Assembly (NCBI GenBank): GCA_004764695.1
Contig: SMSO01000025.1
Span: forward strand, 791,102-855,101
Source: Schizochytrium sp. TIO01
Lineage: Eukaryota; Sar; Bigyra; Thraustochytrida; Thraustochytriidae
Direction of reading: 5' to 3'
DNA length: 64,000 nucleotides
A program made the translations under genes and the position numbers. The notes under the pieces were generated by a model. The model did no database searches, had not been told where the DNA came from, and saw only the letters and a program-made list of their open reading frames with translations. Shown here piece by piece: positions 55,491-64,000 of the stretch (positions are counted from its first letter, which is position 1; every line of letters begins with the position of its first letter).

Positions 55491-57391
55491 TTTTGAAGGT
55501 TATGTGAAAGGGTGTAGAAGGCAAAAGAATCTGTATTCAGACAAAAAAAAATCAGTGCGCCGCAGGAGAAGTCCATTAAACCCAATTTTGTACAAATACG
55601 CATAAACATTCAAAACAAAGTTGTATGAGGCATTGTGATCGTTTATTGAACATGTTAGTTTTCCCTCTTCATCGCACTCAAACCTCATCGAATGAGCAGC
55701 TCAACAAATATATATAACTAGTACATATATACACATGCTTTGGCAAACACCATAATTATCCGAGGATAGAAGGCGAGCGGGCGGCATGTCTTTCAGGTCG
55801 CGCGAAAGGAGCTTGAGCGCGCGCCACAAAGACTTTCAATCATCCCCTCCTCCCCGCCTGTCGAGCACTTCTCCTCCACGGATGCTTATGGAGCTCGCGG
55901 ACGCTTCGAAACGTCCGCGAAAGTATATATAGTATAATATGTAAAAGTAGATGCCTGCCTGCTCTTCATCGATCTAGACGCCCATTTCGCTCAGTGCCTG
56001 CCGCTCACTCTTTCTACAGCACCGGCAGACGTTCACAGTCATAGGCGCGTGTGGAAAGGCTCTGGCGGAGCGCAGGGGCTCCGCAAGCGCGCACATCGGC
56101 GGCGCTTCGAACGTACGCAGTGAATTCGTGATGGTTTGTTTGCTGGCGATGGCTTGGCAGGCGCAGAGCAGAAAGCCGTCAGTGCCGATTTCAGAGAGGT
56201 ACACTGGAGTTTTATGTGAGGGTTACTCTTAAACATTTTGTGTGTAGTTAGAGGACATTTGTTATTTATTTTTGAAAAATCACATTAAAACATAGAAACT
56301 TGCCCACTGTTAGCACTGTAGCTTTTAGAGGTAGTGTTATCAGAGGTAAAAAGTATCAGTGTATACAATGGAGGATCATATGGCTCGTAATTAAACTGAA
56401 GGAGAGAATAGTAGCAGAGTGAAGGGAACCCAGGGAAACGGCAGGGACTCGACGCGTGAGAGGTGTCTCGCAGCAACTCGATACTAGTAATATCAGTAGA
56501 CTAGGAAGATAGGAGTGGGCTTACCATTTGTGGTAAAGTCGCTTATAAGATTAAAAGAACGTAAAAGAAACAGAACATCTATAGAAAGTACCCTCACTTA
56601 GGCCTATCTACTAGAGCTACTACACTGGGTGTGCTAGATGCAACCCTAGCCATAGGGGTATCAAGATATCCGAAAAAACTGCTTTTTGCTCTTTTGCTTT
56701 TTGCTTTTCTTTCTTTCTTTCCTTCCTTCTTTCTTTTTTTAAATTATAAATAAATAAACAAATGAATGAAATGAAAAACATGAAGTACTAGTAGCTTGAA
56801 GTAGATTTGTATATCTATTTATTTCGAAAAGTTGGATCAATTAGGTAGGTAGATAAGTTCACAGTACGTAGATTCATAACTAAACTAGATGATCAAGAAA
56901 CAAAGAACTTATCGAAAGACAACGCATGATGATAGGCACACTGCAGCAGCGTTCCCAGCTGGCTAATGCCGGGTCTTATCATTGAGAAAGCGTGGGGCCT
57001 GAGAGTCGCAGATAAGCACTAGGTAGGTACATCAAACTATTGGTAGATGAAACAAACCACTAGGCCTTCTACCCACCTACCTATACCATCAACAACATCT
57101 TCAATTCTTACCTTGCATCCCTGAAGTGAAACGTGGATAGATAGGTAGGAAACTAGGTAGGTACGTACTTCCGTATTTTTCTGGACCAGGTACATACCTA
57201 CCTCGGTAGTACACATAGAAGCGTCTGAGACTCTTTGTAATGCAGATTATGCTGCTCTGCGCTTATGGCTTGGGGTTGCTTCAAATCCCCAAGCTCACTT
57301 TGGTTTGACATGAGCGTGGCAGCAACGAATTCTCAGAGAGTAGACGCGTCGTAATTAAGGTTCAAACTTTTCAAAACAAGGGCTTGCCAGG
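55491..57391. other. Divergent intergenic region, no gene seen
   Basis: It lies between the COX5C-like gene (-) and the 689-residue membrane protein (+). It contains GC-rich stretches (55760-55920, 56030-56120), a CTTT-rich tract (56700-56740) and a cluster of GTAGGTA/TACCTAC words between 57010 and 57210. Frames on the minus strand at 55974-56236 have no recognisable features. Confidence 0.5.
57010..57210. repeat. Cluster of GGTAGGTA / TACCTACC words upstream of a gene
   Basis: TAGGTAGGTACAT, CCCACCTACCTATACC, AGATAGGTAGGAAACTAGG, TAGGTAGGTACGTACTT and ACATACCTACCTCGGTAG all occur within 200 bases, in both orientations, ending about 180 bases before the ATG at 57392. Confidence 0.7.
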
Positions 57392-59461
57392 ATGGGGGCT
57401 AAAACAGCCTCCCTAGCGATCCTGAGCGCTGCCGTGGCAGGCGGAACTCTCCGATTGCTGTTATATCCCCAGTTTGTATTTGGCTTAGGTCTAATAGTTG
57501 CGAGTATGTTGATTAAGCTTTCTCGCAACCCAGCTGATGCAATCGTAGCAACTATTTGTATAATTGCGGTCGCTCTGGTCTTGTTTGTTTTCCATGATCC
57601 TCTGGTCCATGCGTTGCGACGTAGCGCGCCCAAGGTCGCCAGGTTTACAAAAGTGCAAGCTCGAAATGCACAGGAAGGCCTTACAAAAGCTGTGCAAATT
57701 ACACCCTTGTGGATTTATACCCTGCTTGGATTTGCTGTACCAGCACTGGCCCAATTCTTGGGGTCTATGAGTACTGTACGAATGCTTTCGAGCGTAGATG
57801 TCAAACCTACAACATTACCTGGTGCAAGCTTTATTATAATGTTCTCTCTTGTGTATCTGGGTACCCTGACCCTCGGAATTTCTGAATCTTGGCTCAAACC
57901 AAGTAAAGTCAGTTTCCTTTTGCAGTCTGTTTGGGTCATTGGCGCACTCTTCAGCTCGTCCGCGGCTGATCTTCGTTTCAATGAAAACCTCCCATCCGTT
58001 CTCGCTGGCTGGGGGGGCTTTATCATTGGGCTTACCCCGGGGGCTGCTGTTGTAGGCGCTCTGAAAACTGCAGCAGCGTCTGCTGCACTCGCAGGGGCTG
58101 GCGTGGCTATTCATATGCGGGCAATCGGATCAGCAAATCGTGTGAGTGTAGGCAGCCAAAATCCGGAAATGGTTGACTTTGAGGATGAGGTAGACCAAGT
58201 TGATCAGGCTGAGGTTGCGCAAGAAGCTGTTGAGTTAAAAGAGCTAGATAATGAGCTACACGAATTCTCGAAGGGGAGGCGACACCTTAGTGTGAATGAC
58301 GTAATCAATGAATGGAAAATGTGGGCCGACAACAACATTGCACAACTTTGGGAAACCGGAACCTCAATGTCGTTGAACAACTTACGCAAGCGGCGTGGGT
58401 CGTCTAAATCATCTAGGTCACCACGTCAAAGTTTAAAAGGGAAACAAAGTATTAATGGCAGTGAGCAAGAAGGCCAACTAGCAGATGCATCAGAAATAAT
58501 TGAGGCAGAGACTGAAGAAATCGAAGGAGATCTAAGAGAAAGTGGCCTTGATGCAAAGGACTTTGTTCCCCCGATGAAGTATGCAGCGCTGATCACATTG
58601 TTCCGAGCGACCCCTACTTGCTTGTCTTTGACTATTAGCCTAGCCTTGAGCTTATTGAGCACTGCGACAGGGAAATTTAGGGTAGGAATGCTGATGACAC
58701 CTGTAGTATTGGCTCCTTTCGCACTTGGAGAACTTATAAGTCTCAAGCGTCGCATTGGCTTATGGGACCTTGTGCAGAGCAGTGTCGCCCCTACTGGTGA
58801 AGAGTCGGAGCTCAACAAGAGTTTTGAGGATGGTGTAGCTCTTTTATTGTGGGAGTCTCCTTTTCTATTGCGTGCTTGGAAATCGTTGGTGTCCTTAAGT
58901 GAGCATGCTCAAAACCCGAGTTCTTTAGTTGAGGCTATCAAAGAGGCGCCAATACAATTTCTAGATCCAGACCAGGAAGCAATGGATATCGCCCCACCTC
59001 TGACCAAATGGATTGTTGGCAAATTATTGCTTTCAATTGTCTTGGATATAATTGGTGCTAGCTCCTATGCTATCCCTATGCTCGGTGAAATCACAGATTT
59101 TGCATATGCCCCTCTACAAGCCTACTTGGTTCACCATATGTACGGTATCTCTTGGCTTTCATGGGTGTCCATGTTTGAGGAAATTCTCCCATTTACAGAT
59201 GTGCTGCCCTCAGCAACTCTTGGATTCGTCGTGACCTATGGGCCATATTTCCCCGTGTGGTTCAAGCGAGGTATACGTATGACACAGGAATATCTACCAG
59301 CCATGCATGGATCCGGACTTTTGTGGAACTATGGGAAGCACTCTGCAGATAAGGATTACTCTTCCGAAAGAATGACGAGAAAGTCTTCTAGTGAAAGTCG
59401 AGCGTCAGAGCGCCGCTCTACATTAGACGGGGGAGCAGCAGCTTTCAACAAGGAAGATTGA
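57392..59461 (+). CDS. Unknown polytopic membrane protein
   Basis: 689 residues from an ATG in one exon. The N-terminal third (1-260) holds about seven hydrophobic segments, for example LLLYPQFVFGLGLIVASMLI, AIVATICIIAVALVLFVF, LWIYTLLGFAVPALAQFL and SFIIMFSLVYLGTLTLGI. A charged linker follows (about 265-395) with an acidic part (DEVDQVDQAEV) and a basic Ser/Arg part (KRRGSSKSSRSPRQS). The second membrane block (about 395-635) includes LSLTISLALSLLSTATG, LLLSIVLDIIGASSYAIPML and a FAYAPLQAYLVHHMYG segment. The tail is Ser/Arg-rich. ILDPDQE-like and DIIGASSYAIP patterns did not lead me to a family. It may be a transporter, an ER or plastid-membrane protein, or lineage-specific. It is convergent with the kinase gene. 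Confidence 0.8.
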   Translation: MGAKTASLAILSAAVAGGTLRLLLYPQFVFGLGLIVASMLIKLSRNPADAIVATICIIAVALVLFVFHDPLVHALRRSAPKVARFTKVQARNAQEGLTKAVQITPLWIYTLLGFAVPALAQFLGSMSTVRMLSSVDVKPTTLPGASFIIMFSLVYLGTLTLGISESWLKPSKVSFLLQSVWVIGALFSSSAADLRFNENLPSVLAGWGGFIIGLTPGAAVVGALKTAAASAALAGAGVAIHMRAIGSANRVSVGSQNPEMVDFEDEVDQVDQAEVAQEAVELKELDNELHEFSKGRRHLSVNDVINEWKMWADNNIAQLWETGTSMSLNNLRKRRGSSKSSRSPRQSLKGKQSINGSEQEGQLADASEIIEAETEEIEGDLRESGLDAKDFVPPMKYAALITLFRATPTCLSLTISLALSLLSTATGKFRVGMLMTPVVLAPFALGELISLKRRIGLWDLVQSSVAPTGEESELNKSFEDGVALLLWESPFLLRAWKSLVSLSEHAQNPSSLVEAIKEAPIQFLDPDQEAMDIAPPLTKWIVGKLLLSIVLDIIGASSYAIPMLGEITDFAYAPLQAYLVHHMYGISWLSWVSMFEEILPFTDVLPSATLGFVVTYGPYFPVWFKRGIRMTQEYLPAMHGSGLLWNYGKHSADKDYSSERMTRKSSSESRASERRSTLDGGAAAFNKED

Positions 59462-59790
59462 ACCTACACTAGACTACATTTGTATGTGATACATCCGGAG
59501 GAAGTATTATCTTTTGATAATGTGTCATCCACAATCCACAACACTTCTTGTGGAAATGTAAAGAAGTAATTATGTAGGAAACAAAACAGCTTTCGTGAGA
59601 GTATGAGATAAAACCTGGTTCGAACAGAAGAGTCGAATCCGATGTTGCTAGTATGAATGTTTTCGTTAGGAATTGGAAGGCAAATAAATAAACTACCAAG
59701 GATCAAGTCGATTATTCTATTGTATCAATTTTAAACATGTTACATACCATATAAAATGTAGGGTTTCACACAATCATTGAACAACGATCA
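59462..59790. other. Intergenic region between convergent genes
   Basis: 329 bases, AT-rich 3' flanks. No gene or clear signal is seen. Confidence 0.6.
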
Positions 59791-61635
59791 TTAGAGAAAG
59801 AGAGCTTCGTCAGACATAACATGCGGGCCATAGCCTCGTTTACGAGCCTTGCGCATATACGTCTGATTCTTGCGGTTCTCAAGAACGTATGGTTCGCGGC
59901 GCTTTACAACAGCCGCTACTTTTTGTACAGAGCCACGAACACGGGACGCGTCAACCCAAGGGTGTCGCATGACATCCTTAAGAGAGAAGCGGGTTTCGGG
60001 TGATAGGTACAACATACTGGACAACAGATCTCGCGCTTCATCCGAAATTGTGACGTCACGCTGGAGAAGATTAGGCAGTGTCCATGGAACAAGCGTGAGA
60101 TCATCCTCAGTCTGGAGATCGCCATCTGAATCGACATCACCGGGTGAACCAGAATCATCGCTAACGCGACCAAGACGCTCATAAAAGTCACGACGACGAA
60201 TCCACTCACCCTCTTCGTATGGAAGCACACCAAAAAGCATAACATGTAGGACGACGCCAAGACTGTACACATCCGCTTTGGATCCACAATAACGGCCTTT
60301 AGCAACCTCAGGAGCCTGATAGGAAAGTGTGCCGGACCTTGAGTTAACAACAAGCTTTGGCGTTTTGTAGCGGGCCACACTGCGGCTTCCGCTACCGTGC
60401 GAGTTAACACTGCCATCACTGTCAAGACTAGACATGCTATGATAACTAGCTGTTTTAGCACCCATACGCGAAATACTCGAGCTGTGGTGTAAAGATGAGA
60501 GGTTATTTAACGACATAGACTCGTGGATCCTTTGTGACTTCGCAGCGGAATCAAAATCCTGGAAGTCAGGTTCACTGGTGCTCCCTTGGCGGGTTCTACC
60601 CTTTGAGATCGCTGCAAGAAGTTGTTCATCGTCTTCTGGATTGGGAACTACACTTCCTTCGTTTGATGTGCTTCCAGAGGATGTGTTGGTATCCATATCA
60701 TAGATACCATCTCCACCGAGGCTTAATTTAGCTGACACCAGATGCCCAGCCTCATCAAATGATGAAAGAGATAGTGACGGCATGCGTCCCATAGAGGGCG
60801 AGGAGCCGAGTTTAGAATTTGGCGGGAAAAAGTTTACAAGAGGCGACGGGGATGGAGAAGGTGAGTCAAGCGAGGCATTAGATGAATTCATGCTCTCCAA
60901 AGAGGTGAGGGAAGCAACTGTACGAATGTCATTGTAGCCTGAGGGCAAGCGACGGCGGCGTGACCGATATCCACTGGAGCTTCCACTCACGGAGCGCGCA
61001 CCAGATTGGTGCTCCGAAGCCCGAACATCAGCAGAAATAAGACGAGGCCGACGAGACTTGCCATTTCTGGAACGTGTGCGCAGTGGTTTTACAACTTCGG
61101 AGAGACCAAAGTCGGCAAGCTTAACAATGCCATTCTTTCCCATGAGAATATTTTCGGGTTTGAGATCAAGATGTACAACTCCGTGCTTGTGAAGATGTGA
61201 CAAACCCCGAACTACTTGCTGAAAAACGGCGCATGCTGTTTCTTCGTTAAACGGAATACCGGAGCTCAAATATGAAAAGAGGTCGCCACTGTCCATATAT
61301 TCCGTAACAATGACGCTAACCCTCTTTGAAATATAAGAGGACTTGGCACCGTGTTTGCTGCAAAACTCAACATCATGAAGCACGGTGACAAGGCCACTTA
61401 CATTAGGATGTCTATTCTGAGGTTCTCCAAAGTAACGCAAAATCTCCAACTCCCGCTGCACTTCGCGTGTCTTGAAGATTTTCGGATCCATAATTTTGAG
61501 GGCCACAAGCTGGCCAGTTTTGCTGTGTTTTCCACACTTCACCTTGCTGCTCATTCCCTCCCCAAGGGTCTCGCCTACCTCAAATTCCCCAAGCATACGC
61601 TTCTGTGCTCCGCTCGCCTTGAAAAGAAAATCCAT
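59791..61635 (-). CDS. Ser/Thr protein kinase with giant activation-loop insert
   Basis: 614 residues from the ATG at 61635. The kinase fold starts almost at the N-terminus: Gly loop GETLGEGMSSKV (21-32), ATP Lys K47 (VALKIMD), helix C Glu E62, catalytic loop H155-L-D-L-K-P-E-N162, DFG at 175-177 and APE at 441-443. The HRD Arg is Leu, so this is a non-RD kinase. DFG and APE are normally 20-35 residues apart; here about 263 residues separate them. The insert (about 182-433) is very rich in Ser, Arg and Gly, with phosphorylation-like runs. A second acidic insert (about 490-515, DSDGDLQTEDD) sits in the C-lobe. The closing HPWVDASRV and the overall pattern place it nearest the CAMK-like group. 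The C-tail is basic. Uninterrupted by introns. Substrates are unknown. Confidence 0.9.
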   Translation of the reverse strand: MDFLFKASGAQKRMLGEFEVGETLGEGMSSKVKCGKHSKTGQLVALKIMDPKIFKTREVQRELEILRYFGEPQNRHPNVSGLVTVLHDVEFCSKHGAKSSYISKRVSVIVTEYMDSGDLFSYLSSGIPFNEETACAVFQQVVRGLSHLHKHGVVHLDLKPENILMGKNGIVKLADFGLSEVVKPLRTRSRNGKSRRPRLISADVRASEHQSGARSVSGSSSGYRSRRRRLPSGYNDIRTVASLTSLESMNSSNASLDSPSPSPSPLVNFFPPNSKLGSSPSMGRMPSLSLSSFDEAGHLVSAKLSLGGDGIYDMDTNTSSGSTSNEGSVVPNPEDDEQLLAAISKGRTRQGSTSEPDFQDFDSAAKSQRIHESMSLNNLSSLHHSSSISRMGAKTASYHSMSSLDSDGSVNSHGSGSRSVARYKTPKLVVNSRSGTLSYQAPEVAKGRYCGSKADVYSLGVVLHVMLFGVLPYEEGEWIRRRDFYERLGRVSDDSGSPGDVDSDGDLQTEDDLTLVPWTLPNLLQRDVTISDEARDLLSSMLYLSPETRFSLKDVMRHPWVDASRVRGSVQKVAAVVKRREPYVLENRKNQTYMRKARKRGYGPHVMSDEALFL

Positions 61636-62726
61636 CTTTGCTTAATCAAAAAAGCAAGGGAGAATACAAAATGGTAACAAATACACCAACAAACAGGAGC
61701 GTCTGTTTTTACCAAACCAGCGGAGCCAAACTAGGCCCGCGCTTTATTCGCGCAGGCCTTAGGCTCCGCGAACACCTCAACCTGAGTGAGATACCCCACT
61801 CTTGGTCTATGTATTAAGTAGATGACAAAAAGCGCACGTTTACTGTCTAGCCCAGACTTGGGAATCTCTCGCAACTCTTTTGACTTTTTCGCGCCTTTGC
61901 TTTTTTACTTCAAGTGCTTCCCAGGAAACCTCGAACGGTTGAAGAGCTTGCAGGCAAGTGAAACTTCAAAGAGATAGCTGAAGATTTGCCTCGGATAGGT
62001 CGAAGAGTTCTGTCGTATCGTAAAGGCTGTGCCTCCGTCTTCTATATAACAGAGAGCCCGGCGCGAAGACGCTTACACGGAGAGGAGAAAGAAACTGAAG
62101 AGCACTTACGCAGAGCCCTACTGTTCAATCTGCAGAGAAGAGAGGGTCAAAACGCCAAGGTCCGTGACAGAAGTTCAAGACCGCTGGGAAGGATTTGCGG
62201 AATAGAGGAATAAACAAAATGAAAACAGGAGACAGACCAGACGCTCAGATGTTTGCTTTATCTCACGTACTTGTTGTCCTATGATAGCCTGACGTGGCTA
62301 CCTCCCTGGGTCGGACACCCTGCTTCTTACGCGGTGCCTGCAGAGCGTGCGCCTGCCTTCCTCAGTTGGTGAGCCACAACGACTGTTGACTGATTCAAGT
62401 TGAATGTTGTTTGTCTGACGATTTTTTGTTTCGATTCTTTATTGATTCATCACTTGTTCTTATTTGCTATCTCCTCCTCAGTCAATTCTTTATATAGGAC
62501 CTATACATTTATTATGGTCTACAGTTAAAAAAGTAAGACTAGTTCGTCTTGTTTGCTTGTTGGTTGGTTGGTTAGTTAGTTAGTTTAACTAAGTGCCCTG
62601 GCTATCAGTTGATTAGTTAGTTAGCTAGCTAGTTAGTGGCTAGGTACCACCTACCTACCTACTTACCTTACTTACCCAATAGGTTTCTCGAGTTCTGTCT
62701 TCCGCGTCGGAGAACTTGAATTCTAT

Positions 62727-62770
62727 CGCTGCCGCTGCTGCTGCTGTTGCTGTTGCTGCTGCTGCTGCTA
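62727..62770. repeat. (GCT)n/(GTT) trinucleotide repeat
   Basis: About 14 GCN steps with two GTT interruptions. The minus strand reads poly-Ser within a 128-codon frame that is probably spurious. Confidence 0.9.
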
Positions 62771-62855
62771 ATGGTGGCTCTTAAGCCAGTAGCAGGGTAG
62801 ACATTGTGCTGAGCGAGACGCCGCAATATAGTGAAAGCAGCAGTGAACGAGCCTT

Positions 62856-62969
62856 TCTTTCTGTCTTTCTGTCTTTCTGCCCTTCTGCCTTTCTTCTGCC
62901 TTTCTGTCTGCCTTTCTGTCTGTCTATCTGTCTGTCTATCTGTCAGGGAGAGAGAGAGAGAGAGAGAGA
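62856..62969. repeat. (TTCTGTC)n-type and (GTCT)n tract, then (GA)n
   Basis: TTTCTGTC and TCTGCC words, then CTGTCTAT steps, then about ten GA dinucleotides. Confidence 0.88.
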
Positions 62970-63257
62970 CAAGAACTTTGAAAGAGAGGAAGAGCTCGAA
63001 TGAAAGAGTCTGGTCGAAGATTACACCCAAAGAACTACCTGAAGCAACTAACAATTCTTATCTTTCTTCTCAGGCCCGAATAAAAGCCAAAGAAAGAAGA
63101 AAAAGAAAAAAGAATTAAAGATTTCATCATCATCGTGATGGTACCTGGGCAGTAGGCATTCGTAGTAGACATCGAGGGCTGGCTAGGCTAGCTCTACATT
63201 CAATAATATTACTATGTACAACTACTTCTTCAGGAATCATCACGGTTCCGGTTCTCT

Positions 63258-63304
63258 TCTTCTTCTTCTTCTTCTTCTTCGTCTTCTTCTTCGCCTTCTT
63301 CGTC
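63258..63304. repeat. (TTC)n with CGTC interruptions
   Basis: Trinucleotide TTC run interrupted by TCG in register. Confidence 0.9.
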
Positions 63305-63485
63305 GTCTCGTGAGTATCTTCTGCTCCTCACACGCAATGGTGAAGGCGAGCAAGAACAGCAATCAGGCAGCTACGTACGGCTCGGGCTGAAGCAACGTGA
63401 AGGGAGAGAGCGCCTTGACGGCCATGAAGATGACCTCGCGAGCGTTGCCGAGGCGCCTCCTAGGGGCTACCTACTCCTGACTAGC

Positions 63486-63509
63486 CTCTCTCTCTCTCTC
63501 TCTCTCTCT
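63486..63509. repeat. (CT)n microsatellite
   Basis: About 12 CT dinucleotides. Confidence 0.9.
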
Positions 63510-63818
63510 TCGCTCGCTCGACTCGGATTGTTAAAATCCGCGACGAAAGGCGGAAAGAGAAAGCAGAGCCAAAGCCAAAGCAGGGCTGATTCTCGAAAGC
63601 GGAGTTGGCGATGGATGGTATGGTATGGCTGGAATGCAACTAACCATCCTACTACCAGAGGTGGGGCTGTAGTCTCTGCGGCCTTGAAAGAGTTTCGAGG
63701 GGATCCTACCCACAGCCGAAGGACTTCAGCCAACGCATTCACACGTATGCAGGAACTCGGAGTGAGCCAATTTTTGATGTACCTGACGGAAAGGGAGAGA
63801 AAAGAAGGCTGGGATGGA

Positions 63819-64000
<182 letters not shown>

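Overview
The window looks like nuclear DNA of a unicellular eukaryote. Most long reading frames run uninterrupted, but several short genes carry GT-AG introns. The gene set is eukaryotic: a Get3-type ATPase, a protein kinase with a giant activation-loop insert, an ARM-repeat protein, a TMEM151-like membrane protein and a secreted sulfatase ending in a Pro/Thr-rich stalk. That stalk style and the intron-poor genes suggest a stramenopile (heterokont), perhaps thraustochytrid-like. This is inference; no rRNA, telomere or organelle marker is present to settle it.

Layout: (1) Bases 1 to about 30,000 hold no gene I can support. The region is packed with simple-sequence repeats, mostly tetranucleotide, separated by unremarkable unique DNA. 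(2) Bases 30,065 to 61,635 form a gene island. In order it holds a candidate tiny spliced gene (-), a Get3/ArsA ATPase (+), a fatty acid hydroxylase-type enzyme (-), a small spliced gene (-), a 1,236-residue ARM protein (+), an NFD4/nodulin-like MFS transporter (+), a double-domain sulfatase (+), a single FN3-domain protein (-, spliced), a TMEM151-like protein (+), an unknown basic helical protein (+), a COX5C/6C-like mitochondrial subunit (-, spliced), an unknown polytopic membrane protein (+) and a protein kinase (-). (3) From 61,636 to the end the repeat-rich, gene-poor texture returns, and the window finishes inside a (GATT)n array.

The genes do not form one pathway. Several concern membranes: tail-anchored insertion (Get3), lipid modification, transport and unknown membrane proteins. 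The most notable features are the sulfatase pairing a degenerate domain with an intact one, the non-RD kinase with about 250 extra residues between DFG and APE, and the Get3 paralogue that has lost one cysteine of its zinc CXXC pair. No CRISPR array, rRNA, convincing tRNA, transposon gene or viral gene was seen. Starts were chosen at the first in-frame ATG consistent with the family. Splice sites were read by eye and need transcript support.
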